The notes under the pieces: model-generated
Databases searched by the model: none
The model's input: only the letters and a program-made list of their open reading frames with translations
Told to the model about the DNA's origin: nothing
From: a virus
Virus record (IMG/VR): IMGVR_UViG_3300021963_000797
Coordinates: 1 to 20,736 of that record
Reading direction: 5' to 3' (one strand)
DNA: 20,736 nt
Program-made: the position numbers and the translations under genes
Part shown: piece after piece, positions 6,404 to 13,191 of the stretch
Layout of the letters: the number at the start of each line of letters is the position of its first letter
Numbering within the stretch: the first letter of the stretch is position 1

Positions 6404-7592
6404 CAGCCAGAACACTTATGTGTTCACGAGGCTCGTAATCTCCACCCATAACCAATGTTAATAGACCTGGCTTTGATTCCAGACCTGCGCGGTCACGGAA
6501 CCATTCTGAACCTGGATCAGTAGTTGGGCACTGAAGCCATAAACGCTGACCAATATCCATGCTCTTAAAGTTGTGGTAGTGACCGGAAATCCAAACATCA
6601 GCAAGACCTAATGCAGTTTGACCTGCTGCTTGACCAGATAGATACTTCATTACATCCCTACCAACCTGGTGACCATGGAATAGTCCAAGCATAGTTCCGT
6701 TGATATCAACAGTTAGAGTTTGGTGACCGGATGATGGATACCTAAACTCGACGTGTTGTAACGCTGGATTCTCAGCACATGCGTCCTGCACTGCCGATGC
6801 AATTTCAACGTTCCAGCCATCAGCGGGATCGGCAGCAACCTGACGAGTTACTTCATCGTGGTTTCCGTTGATGACTGGAACAACTATACGCTCCGCATAA
6901 GGAGCTAAAGCTTTGATTTGTGCCATAAGCAAACGACGTGCAACACGCACCTGCTCGGTTAGTCCTAAGTCAGATGCCGCTTGACCCTGCAAACGTCCAT
7001 TCTGACTTGTTAAACCTTCGACGTGATCGCCTGGAAGAGCTAGAACAATAGTTCCTAAGTTTAAACCAATCTTTTTAAGATCCTTAAACCTATTTACTGA
7101 AGCTTCAGTTAAGTAAAGAATTCGATCAATAGACTGTTGAGTGCCCTGACCATTAGCTTTCTTACCGATCTGTTGATCGCTAGGAGCTACAACATAAGCA
7201 CCGTTACCTGTGGCAACTTTGATGCCACGTTCTGGACGCCACTTCTTAACTTCGTCAATAAGAGCTTCGGCATCTAAAGTGTCGGCAATGATAAGGCTAG
7301 ATGGGGTTACGTTTACACGAACTGATTCTAACCACTCACCGTGATATGTCTGCCAACGAGAACGACGTAAAGAAGTTACTGTCCAAGAGTTTGGATCAAG
7401 ATCAAAGTCCTTAAGCACGTCCGCTGTGTCAGGAATCTCGCCGACTGGGTGTGGTTTAGATACAACAAAACCACCCTTGGAGTCGTCAAGATCCAAACGT
7501 GGTCGCCAATCTTCTGGTGTATTAAGAGCCTTGATATCAGAACCGTTAACTCCAGGGCTTGCTAAATTTTCTAACTTATCTGAAATACCCAT
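6375..7592 (-). CDS. Metallophosphoesterase (Mre11/SbcD-like phage exonuclease)
   Basis: Calcineurin-type metallophosphoesterase, in phages usually annotated as an Mre11-like DNA exo/endonuclease. Metal-binding motifs occur in order: SDQQIGK (D139, with Gln in place of the usual His, as I recall from phage homologues), GDHVEG (188-193), GNHDE (243-247), HGHQVG (306-311) and GHYH (337-340). The first ~110 residues form an extra N-terminal region, including SLRRSRWQTYHGEWLESVRV, that may bind DNA or a partner. The start follows the helix-turn-helix gene with a one-base TAATG overlap and a GAAAGG ribosome binding site, so the pair is coupled. The 3' end runs 29 bp into the convergent WhiB gene. 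Nuclease activity is inferred from the family. Confidence 0.88.
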   Translation of the reverse strand: MGISDKLENLASPGVNGSDIKALNTPEDWRPRLDLDDSKGGFVVSKPHPVGEIPDTADVLKDFDLDPNSWTVTSLRRSRWQTYHGEWLESVRVNVTPSSLIIADTLDAEALIDEVKKWRPERGIKVATGNGAYVVAPSDQQIGKKANGQGTQQSIDRILYLTEASVNRFKDLKKIGLNLGTIVLALPGDHVEGLTSQNGRLQGQAASDLGLTEQVRVARRLLMAQIKALAPYAERIVVPVINGNHDEVTRQVAADPADGWNVEIASAVQDACAENPALQHVEFRYPSSGHQTLTVDINGTMLGLFHGHQVGRDVMKYLSGQAAGQTALGLADVWISGHYHNFKSMDIGQRLWLQCPTTDPGSEWFRDRAGLESKPGLLTLVMGGDYEPREHISVLAVNPDLLPSR

Positions 7593-7855
7593 TAGGATAC
7601 CTTTCTATAGCAACCGCAATCCTTGCGGCGATGACGATCAACGGAACTATCTGAAATATCATATCCTTCATCTCGAAGGACTCTAGCAATATCTACATTA
7701 GATATTCTACGTGGATCTCCCTCAGGAACAGATAAGACATCAATCAAATAATTACGATCTTTTTCAGGTAGCACATTGCCAGTAAGCAAAGCTCCTAATT
7801 TACATTTAGATCCAGATTTTTTTGAAGCCTGAGCTAATTTATCTGATAAAGACAT
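7592..7855 (-). CDS. Small helix-turn-helix DNA-binding protein
   Basis: An 87-residue basic protein with a helix-turn-helix pattern at about residues 51-77 (ISNVDIARVLRDEGYDISDS, then SVDRHRRKDC). I recall this pattern in small actinophage proteins next to Mre11-like genes. Cysteines C18, C80 and C82 could bind a metal, but the set is incomplete for a classic finger. AAGGAG lies upstream of the ATG. The stop overlaps the metallophosphoesterase start. About 41 bp upstream of its start is a perfect palindrome that recurs upstream of the next minus-strand gene, so this protein is the natural candidate for binding it. That would be autoregulation, which is inference. It could also be a DNA-targeting partner of the nuclease. 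Confidence 0.75.
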   Translation of the reverse strand: MSLSDKLAQASKKSGSKCKLGALLTGNVLPEKDRNYLIDVLSVPEGDPRRISNVDIARVLRDEGYDISDSSVDRHRRKDCGCYRKVS

Positions 7856-7896
7856 AGCGTACTCCTTAGTGTGTCATTTATGTCTTTTCAATACTA

Positions 7897-7910
7897 GTAC
7901 ATTTTCTGTA
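7897..7910 (-). promoter_or_regulatory. Candidate operator, copy 1 (TACA-N5-TGTAC palindrome)
   Basis: On the minus strand the core reads TACAGAAAATGTAC. With flanking bases it is a perfect inverted repeat AGTACA-N5-TGTACT (7896-7912). It lies about 41 bp upstream of the helix-turn-helix gene start. A -10-like TAGTAT follows it just downstream on the minus strand, so a bound protein would block or assist the promoter. It matches copy 2 (8275-8288) at 12 of 14 positions. Confidence 0.55.
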
Positions 7911-7923
7911 CTTTTGCTAGGTA

Positions 7924-8253
7924 TTAACTAACTTTTTTTAGTCTAGTTTTTCTAGCCGGGGCAGGGGCTGGCGACACGCCCAATACAAAATCTTTAATTA
8001 GACCAATTTCAGCCTGAGTTTTTATAACACTTGACTCAATTGTATTGACTCTATCGGCTAGAGAACTGCCACCATTCTCCCAAAGCTGGTGCTCGACTCG
8101 GTCCAATCTTTCAGCAATGGTTCTACCTTTACTATCCAAACCAATAGCACTTTCAATTTTTCGTGCTATTCTATAGACGGCTACAATTCCGCCGACGATT
8201 ACGCCGACTGCAGTGATGATTGCTGCAGTCATAAAAACTTGGTCGATGATCAA
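7924..8253 (-). CDS. Single-pass membrane protein with cytoplasmic coiled coil (holin-like?)
   Basis: A 110-codon gene beginning at TTG with AAGG seven bases upstream. One hydrophobic segment is clear at about residues 7-27 (VFMTAAIITAVGVIVGGIVA), followed by a basic flank (RIARK). A region with heptad character follows (ERLDRVEHQLWENG, LADRVNTIESSV), then a Pro/Ala-rich basic tail ending KTRLKKVS. Small phage proteins with one N-terminal membrane helix and a coiled coil are often annotated as holin-like or as unknown membrane proteins. No lysin gene is visible nearby to support lysis. An internal ATG at residue 8 would cut into the membrane helix, so the TTG start is preferred. Confidence 0.65.
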   Translation of the reverse strand: MIIDQVFMTAAIITAVGVIVGGIVAVYRIARKIESAIGLDSKGRTIAERLDRVEHQLWENGGSSLADRVNTIESSVIKTQAEIGLIKDFVLGVSPAPAPARKTRLKKVS

Positions 8254-8274
8254 AATGATGCCTTAATTGACGGT

Positions 8275-8288
8275 GTACATATTATGTA
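8275..8288 (-). promoter_or_regulatory. Candidate operator, copy 2 (TACA-N5-TGTAC palindrome)
   Basis: On the minus strand this reads TACATAATATGTAC; its core TACATA-T-TATGTA (8276-8288) is a perfect inverted repeat. It lies 21 bp upstream of the TTG start of the membrane protein gene. On the plus strand it overlaps a TATAAT sequence (8287-8292). It matches copy 1 at 12 of 14 positions. Because it sits in a divergent region it could act on both directions, although the plus-strand gene is 178 bp away. Confidence 0.55.
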
Positions 8289-8373
8289 TAATTGTAACCT
8301 ATCCTTTGATTGGCGACTAGCCCTAGACGTGCTACGCTTTATTTTCTAAAAGTAATTAAAATTACATTTCAAC

Positions 8374-8402
8374 TTGATTTTTTCACGTCTTTGCTGTACC
8401 GT
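8374..8402 (+). promoter_or_regulatory. Candidate promoter of the primase-helicase gene, in the 8254-8465 control region
   Basis: TTGATT (8374-8379), a 17-bp spacer and TACCGT (8397-8402) preceded by TG make a plausible sigma-70-like promoter. The -10 is weak but keeps the TAnnnT pattern. Immediately upstream is an AT-rich palindrome GTAATT-AA-AATTAC (8352-8365). The region 8254-8465 thus holds operator copy 2, an AT-rich stretch, this promoter and a nine-residue upstream ORF. An AT-rich area ahead of a primase gene could also be a replication origin, but no iteron set was seen. Confidence 0.35.
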
Positions 8403-8433
8403 TTTAGGTGCAGCTCCAATCGAGAGGCATTTT

Positions 8434-8463
8434 ATGCAACGACAAAATATGGCAGGTAACTAA
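8434..8463 (+). CDS. Possible 9-residue leader ORF upstream of the primase-helicase
   Basis: ATG at 8434 is preceded by GAGAGG with a six-base spacer, a better ribosome binding site than the one for the primase gene itself. The ORF reads MQRQNMAGN and stops at 8461-8463, two bases before the primase ATG at 8466. A ribosome ending here could restart on the next ATG. It may be a translational coupling device or chance; nothing in the peptide is recognisable. Confidence 0.35.
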   Translation: MQRQNMAGN

Positions 8464-8465
8464 CC

Positions 8466-11066
8466 ATGACTGAATCTAACAACGAACATATTGAAAAATT
8501 AGCTAAGGCATCCGTCTGGTATGCCCAGCAAGGCTGGAAGATTTTGCCTTGTCATGGAATCGATGATGGCGGTCGCTGTACTTGTAACGGTGTTCACGGT
8601 GAACCTAAAGATGTAGGCAAGCACCCAGCTATTGGTGAATGGAACGCACGTGCCACCGATGACCAGCTAGTTATTCATAACTGGTGGAGCACTTCTCCTA
8701 TCAACAACATTGGTGTATTTTGCCAACCATCTGGATTTATAGTCATTGATATTGACCCTAGATCCGGTGGTATTGAATCATTTGAGAAACTAGATGAACT
8801 TCTAGATGGTGCATTACCAAACACCGTAGAAGCACTTACCGGAAGATACACATATAACGGTAAAGCTGAACGTGGACGTCACCTATTTTTTAAAGTAGAT
8901 AACTCAGAGCAGTTCGTGGGCAACCTAAAAGCTAGCGGTCTAAACGGTATTGACATCAAGCACAACGGATATGTAATGCTTGCACCTAGCCGTCATGGTT
9001 CTGGAGTTAACTATGAGTGGAAACCAGGCCATGCCCCATGGGAGATTGAAATGGCTGAAGCTCCTGAAGCACTTTTGGAAGTGATCCGTAAAAAGAATCG
9101 CAAGTCCGGGTCATCTCACGCTGATGGCGACTGGAGCTGGATGGGTGACCTTGACTACAAAGGTGACCGGGTCGACATTACAAAAATCCTTGAAGAAGGA
9201 ATTGATGAAGGATCCCGTGCAGTAGATATTTACAAGCTTGCATGTGCTCTATCAAATAAGTATGGAGTGGAAACTCCTGAAAAGCGTTTGATGATTGAAA
9301 CTTTGATGATTCGGTTCAACTACGAAAAAGTACGTCCGCCGATGGAACTAGAGGGTGTTAACTCTCTCCTTATGCACGTCCGACGTGCCATGGACTTTGT
9401 TGCTGAAAATCCGATCACAGAAAAACTTTGGCCTGGACTACAAGACTGGGCTAACCGGTCTCAAGAAGAGTCTAGATCAGCTAAGCCTAAACCTGAATCA
9501 GACCCCAGCCCGACAGCACAATCTCAGGTTGGAACTGTAGGCCACTCTATTTCAGAAGCAGCTCACAACGGTGTATCTATTTCTGATGCGTTTAGCAGTG
9601 GAAATGTCGATGTCCCTAAGAACGTCGACGCTATCTCAGAAGCTGAAGGTGGAAAGCCGGGAAACCGATCTCTATCTGACATTGGTAATGGACGTCGACT
9701 AGTAGATTCATTTGGATCATCGGTCAGATATACCCCGGGAATTGGTTGGTTTATTTGGGACGGACAGTACTGGAAACCAGATGCTGAAGATCTTGGAATG
9801 AAAGAACTAGCTAAACACTTACCAACAATTATTACTACTGAAGTAGTTAATTATCCAGATGAAGATAAGCGTAGTGAAGTTATCAAGTGGGCTAACCAGG
9901 TTAGATCAAATAGCAGATTAAATGCAGCTATTGAAAGTGCTAACTCGGATAGCCGAGTAATCACCACAGTTGAATCTTGGGATGGAGATGAATATCTTCT
10001 TGGTGTACTTAATGGTGTAATCAACCTTAAAACCGGAGAGCTTATGAAAGGTAGACCAGATCTACACATCACAAAGCGTATCCCTCTGTCTTACACTCCT
10101 GGAATGCGTAACATGCGTTGGGAGCAGTTTATTGACTTTGCTACCGGTGGAGACAAAGAGCTTCAGGACTGGATTCAGCGTGCAGTTGGCTACACACTTA
10201 CTGGCTTGAACAATCAGGACCTTATGTTCTTGGTTTACGGTCCTCCAGGTTCCGGTAAGAACACCTTTGTTGAAGCAATTGTCAAGGCTTTAGGTACTCA
10301 GCAGTATGCTTGGCCACTTGATTCCAGCATTCTTGCTGACACAGGTGCTAGCTCTAGCAGCACAGACATGTACCACTGGGCGGAGCTTAGAGGTCGCCGC
10401 ATGGTTTGGGTAGACGAGCTTCCAGAATCTGAACGTCTAAAAGAAAACGCAGTCAAGAAGTTGACTGGTTCATCTGAAATCTCTGCTCGTTCTCCGGGTG
10501 AAAAGCCATTTACATTTAAGGCTCAGGCTAAGCTGTGGATTACAACTAACCACCGACCTATGATCAACGATGATGCTATGTGGCGTCGTATTAGACCTAT
10601 TCCATGGAGCAATGTCCCTGAGTCACCGGACCCAGATCTAAAAGCCTATCTATTCGACCCTGAAGGCGGTTTACCGGCTGTTTTAGCCTGGGCCGTAGAG
10701 GGAGCCATAAAATACCTAGGATCGTCTGCTAGAGACCCTCTAGGGTGGTGTACAGCCGTTTCTGAGGCAGCTGAGATCTATCGTAAGAATGAAGACCGAA
10801 TTGGGATGTTCTTGAATGAAGAGACTCGTGAAAATGAGGGAGCTTCAGTTTTAGTCAAGCAGATGTATTCAATTTATAGAATGTGGTCGGATGAACGTGG
10901 TGAACGTCCACTAACTCAAATTGCGTTTCACAGAAAGCTTTCAGATAGAGGTTTACAGATTTTAGGTCAAGGCTCTAAAGCTGAAATTAAGAATAGAACT
11001 CTGGCTCCAAGAGCTGTAGAATCCAAAGAAATAGATTGGAATGTTGCGGTACGTCTAGCCCATTAA
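8466..11066 (+). CDS. Prim-Pol / SF3 helicase (D5/P4-type primase-helicase)
   Basis: Replication initiator that would make primers and unwind the fork. The N-terminal bifunctional primase-polymerase domain (about residues 10-205) shows the GKHP segment, the metal-binding VIDIDPR (D95, D97) and GRHLFFK (H139). Residues ~320-405 form a Ser/Gly-rich linker. A D5_N-like region follows, then a superfamily 3 helicase: Walker A GPPGSGKNT (592-600), Walker B MVWVDEL (D650, E651), motif C KLWITTNHRP with N695, and the arginine-rich MWRRIRPIPW (705-714). At 866 residues it is typical of phage Prim-Pol/helicase fusions. The ATG has only a weak AGGT upstream and may be coupled to a nine-residue ORF. It is transcribed away from the membrane protein gene. 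All key motifs appear intact. Confidence 0.93.
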   Translation: MTESNNEHIEKLAKASVWYAQQGWKILPCHGIDDGGRCTCNGVHGEPKDVGKHPAIGEWNARATDDQLVIHNWWSTSPINNIGVFCQPSGFIVIDIDPRSGGIESFEKLDELLDGALPNTVEALTGRYTYNGKAERGRHLFFKVDNSEQFVGNLKASGLNGIDIKHNGYVMLAPSRHGSGVNYEWKPGHAPWEIEMAEAPEALLEVIRKKNRKSGSSHADGDWSWMGDLDYKGDRVDITKILEEGIDEGSRAVDIYKLACALSNKYGVETPEKRLMIETLMIRFNYEKVRPPMELEGVNSLLMHVRRAMDFVAENPITEKLWPGLQDWANRSQEESRSAKPKPESDPSPTAQSQVGTVGHSISEAAHNGVSISDAFSSGNVDVPKNVDAISEAEGGKPGNRSLSDIGNGRRLVDSFGSSVRYTPGIGWFIWDGQYWKPDAEDLGMKELAKHLPTIITTEVVNYPDEDKRSEVIKWANQVRSNSRLNAAIESANSDSRVITTVESWDGDEYLLGVLNGVINLKTGELMKGRPDLHITKRIPLSYTPGMRNMRWEQFIDFATGGDKELQDWIQRAVGYTLTGLNNQDLMFLVYGPPGSGKNTFVEAIVKALGTQQYAWPLDSSILADTGASSSSTDMYHWAELRGRRMVWVDELPESERLKENAVKKLTGSSEISARSPGEKPFTFKAQAKLWITTNHRPMINDDAMWRRIRPIPWSNVPESPDPDLKAYLFDPEGGLPAVLAWAVEGAIKYLGSSARDPLGWCTAVSEAAEIYRKNEDRIGMFLNEETRENEGASVLVKQMYSIYRMWSDERGERPLTQIAFHRKLSDRGLQILGQGSKAEIKNRTLAPRAVESKEIDWNVAVRLAH

Positions 11067-11085
11067 TGTGGTATAGGATGTAATT

Positions 11086-11151
11086 GTGTCTTGGGATCTA
11101 TTCGGGAGAAAGACATGGAAGGGGTCTGAAAAGGCCCCTTCCTCTAATTAA
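11086..11151 (+). CDS. Possible 21-residue ORF overlapping a hairpin
   Basis: GTG at 11086 with AGGATG five bases upstream opens a 21-codon frame whose peptide starts (M)SWDLFGRKTWKG and ends SSN, stopping at 11149-11151. The stop runs directly into the ribosome binding site (AGGAG) of the glycosyltransferase gene at 11160. The hairpin 11117-11142 lies wholly inside it, so translation would open the stem. This could be a leader peptide or a real micro-gene; the evidence is position and ribosome binding site only. Confidence 0.35.
   Translation: MSWDLFGRKTWKGSEKAPSSN
11117..11142 (+). terminator. GC-rich hairpin before the second glycosyltransferase gene
   Basis: A 10-bp stem with one G-T wobble: GGAAGGGGTC (11117-11126), loop TGAAAA, GGCCCCTTCC (11133-11142). 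It is followed by TCTAATTAAGGAG and then the ATG at 11160. Layout, six-base A-rich loop and downstream TCTAATTAA match the hairpin at 3721-3750. No T-run is present. It could be a terminator after the primase gene, a processed 5' end or an attenuator. Confidence 0.65.
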
Positions 11152-11159
11152 GGAGATAT

Positions 11160-11888
11160 ATGTTAATAGCAATTGCCACCCCGATGTACGGTGGCATGTG
11201 TCACGGTGGGTATATGCATAGCGTTTTACCGCTATCTTTTACGCTTGCAAGTATGGGAGACTCTTTGTTCTACCCATCAATCCACAATGAAAGCATTATT
11301 ACTAGAGCAAGAGATGCACTAGTTCACGACATGCTTCAGCACAAAGATGCCGATGGAATTTTATTTGTCGATGCAGATACCGGCTTTGATCCAATCGCAG
11401 TAGCAGACATGATCCACTCAGGTAAAGATTTTATTGGAGCTATTTACCCTAAGAAATCTATTAACTGGGAGCAAGTTAGAGCTGCTGCATTAAATGGCGA
11501 AGAAGACCTTGAGAAGTACACTGGATACTTCACTGGAAGAGTTCCTAGCAATAAAGAAATTAAGATTACTGAGCCTATGGAAGTAGATAGAGTAGGTACT
11601 GGACTTGTCTACATCAGTAGAAGAGTATTTGAGGAAATGGCTCCTAACTGCAGAACTTACAAGGACCTAACTCAGCACAATGGTAAGCACGTTGAACGTG
11701 AGCTTACCCAATTCTTTGACATGCAGTTTGATGAGCATGGTCAGCTTCTTGGAGAAGATTACTATCTTTGCAAGAAGTGGAAAGAAATGGGCGGAGAGAT
11801 CTATGCTGCTCCATGGGTGGACACAGTTCACTATGGAACATATGGCTTTGCTGGTAGCTTTGCTCAAACGATTATGAAGAGAGATTAA
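11160..11888 (+). CDS. GT-A-type glycosyltransferase (GT2-like)
   Basis: Likely nucleotide-sugar-dependent glycosyltransferase of the GT-A fold. The N-terminus LIAIATPMYGGMCHGGYM is the first strand and loop. NESIITRARDALVHDML (from residue 43) is a conserved motif of this phage family, and the DxD-type metal site is FVDADTGF with D71 and D73. GTGLVYISRRVFEEM (about residue 146 on) and the C-terminal GEDYYLCKKWKEMGGEIY suit the acceptor-side half. The length (242 residues) matches small phage members. The acceptor is unknown: modified DNA bases, virion protein or host surface glycan are options. AAGGAG sits upstream of the ATG. The 3' end overlaps the convergent serine recombinase by four bases at a TTAA palindrome. 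Confidence 0.82.
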   Translation: MLIAIATPMYGGMCHGGYMHSVLPLSFTLASMGDSLFYPSIHNESIITRARDALVHDMLQHKDADGILFVDADTGFDPIAVADMIHSGKDFIGAIYPKKSINWEQVRAAALNGEEDLEKYTGYFTGRVPSNKEIKITEPMEVDRVGTGLVYISRRVFEEMAPNCRTYKDLTQHNGKHVERELTQFFDMQFDEHGQLLGEDYYLCKKWKEMGGEIYAAPWVDTVHYGTYGFAGSFAQTIMKRD

Positions 11889-12541
11889 TCTAAAGAATCG
11901 TAAATATTTTTAACTGTAGTGGCGTACCATTTCCCTCCATTTTGGGTTGGTACGCCATTATTGTTTAATCGTCTAGCTATCTCGTGAAACGAAAGACCAG
12001 AATCTTTCTGTCTTCTAATGAGATCTTTTACTTCATCAGAAGTTTTATTCTTAGGGCCCATATCAACTCCCCACTTAATTCCACGAGCTCGACGATCTTT
12101 ATGCACATCTTTTTGACGCTCAGCGATAATGCCACGTTCCATTTCAGCCAGGGCAGACATGATGGTAACCACGAAACGACCCTGGTAGCTGGCTGTATCT
12201 AAATTAAGATCAAGCATGACTAAACGCCATTTATTAGCATTTGCACGGTCTATAATGCCCAAAAAATCCTTCGTAGAACGGGCTAAACGGTCGATACGCG
12301 TCACAAAAAGAGCAGAAGCGGTCCCAGAGTCAAGTCTTTTTAAAGCCGCTGTAAGAGCCGGACGGCCCGTAATTGACTTACCTGAGCGACCTTCTTCTCT
12401 AATAAGTTCAAACTCTGTGTATCCAGCTAGCTCAGCTGCTTGACGTAGTTGACGTTCTTGAACATCTAACGAAACACCGTCATTTACCTGTAGTTGAGTA
12501 GATACACGGGCGTATAAAAGTGCTATTCCTTGATCAGACAT
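11885..12541 (-). CDS. Serine recombinase (resolvase/invertase type)
   Basis: Site-specific recombinase with the serine catalytic domain: YARVSTQ gives R12 and nucleophile S14, TRIDRLARS gives D84, R85 and R88, and ALAEMERGIIAER gives E124 and R125 at the start of the dimer helix. A short C-terminal domain (about residues 165-218, LSFHEIARRLNNNGVPTQNG and on) resembles the start of the recombinase domain of large integrases, but no zinc-ribbon or coiled-coil domain follows. At 218 residues it therefore sits in the resolvase/invertase size class. It could resolve multimers, invert a segment, or be a passenger; integration is less likely without the large C-terminal part. It starts inside the end of the dNMP kinase gene (19-bp overlap) behind GGAG. 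No attachment or inversion site pair was found. Confidence 0.88.
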   Translation of the reverse strand: MSDQGIALLYARVSTQLQVNDGVSLDVQERQLRQAAELAGYTEFELIREEGRSGKSITGRPALTAALKRLDSGTASALFVTRIDRLARSTKDFLGIIDRANANKWRLVMLDLNLDTASYQGRFVVTIMSALAEMERGIIAERQKDVHKDRRARGIKWGVDMGPKNKTSDEVKDLIRRQKDSGLSFHEIARRLNNNGVPTQNGGKWYATTVKNIYDSLD

Positions 12542-13083
12542 TTAAGCTCCAAGTGTCTTTCAATATTATTATAAAAATCTTCTAGGGTACCGTCATTATT
12601 AAAGATCACATTGAAGTTGTAATCATTCAGTTCTTTTTCAGACACGTGATTATTTGGAGCAAGAAGTCCGGCTCTGTTGATACGCCACACAGACCCGCCA
12701 TGAGCTGTCACGGCATCAGCTTCATTGATAAACCTACAATCTGAAAATACAACTTTGTCATACTGCTCTGCTTTTTTAAAAGCTCGATCTACCCAAAAAT
12801 CTTTTCCAAAAAGATTACGACCAACTTCGGTCCCCATCCGTTGTAAAAGTTCTCTAACTTCCGGATAATCTTCTTTTACTGTATCCCAGCCGCCTAGCCT
12901 AACTAGAGTAGATATTTTTATAGAAGAGATTCCAAAAGACACGTTAGGATCTAATGCAAGTAATGCCTCCCTCATTGGGTCAGCAAAAGATATTCTTGTA
13001 AATCCATGATTTTTTACTAAATAGTCAGCAGCAGTATCTTTTCCAGATCTAGCAAATCCAGATAGTCCAATAAATTCGGTCAT
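12523..13083 (-). CDS. Deoxynucleoside monophosphate kinase (T4 gp1-like)
   Basis: P-loop kinase that would phosphorylate dNMPs to dNDPs for phage DNA synthesis. The P-loop GFARSGKDT spans residues 9-17 and is followed by AADYLVKNHGFTRISFADPM, the typical start of dNMP kinases. RELLQRMGTEVGR, FWVDRAF and VVFSDCRFINEADAV are further family hallmarks (substrate-side segment and Walker B-like strand). In T4 the equivalent enzyme also accepts a hypermodified nucleotide, which is interesting beside two glycosyltransferases. The gene has AGGAG eight bases ahead of the ATG, and an AT-rich upstream region shared with a divergent small gene. It probably forms a two-gene unit with the overlapping serine recombinase. 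Confidence 0.88.
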   Translation of the reverse strand: MTEFIGLSGFARSGKDTAADYLVKNHGFTRISFADPMREALLALDPNVSFGISSIKISTLVRLGGWDTVKEDYPEVRELLQRMGTEVGRNLFGKDFWVDRAFKKAEQYDKVVFSDCRFINEADAVTAHGGSVWRINRAGLLAPNNHVSEKELNDYNFNVIFNNDGTLEDFYNNIERHLELKCLIKE

Positions 13084-13138
13084 TTTGTCTCCTAGAGTTA
13101 TATAGTAACTTTATACAAAAATACTAGCACAACAAACT

Positions 13139-13167
13139 TTGACACACGTGAGATAATAAATTAGTAT
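13139..13167 (+). promoter_or_regulatory. Near-consensus sigma-70-like promoter
   Basis: TTGACA (13139-13144) is a perfect -35. A 17-bp spacer leads to TAGTAT (13162-13167), a good -10 of the TAnnnT type, 24 bp before the GTG at 13192. It is the best promoter match noticed in the window. It lies in the divergent region 13084-13191 and points into the isolated small zinc-finger gene. Confidence 0.6.
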
Positions 13168-13191
13168 AAATCGCAGACCGTAAGGCCCCGA

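Noticed and set aside
8089-8349. An 86-codon plus-strand frame across the divergent region
   Set aside because: It mostly shadows the membrane protein gene, has no clear ribosome binding site and runs through the operator and AT-rich control sequence.
11885-13083. Attachment sites or direct repeats flanking the serine recombinase
   Set aside because: No convincing repeat pair was found by eye on either side, and the gene overlaps its neighbours, which argues against a recent mobile cassette.
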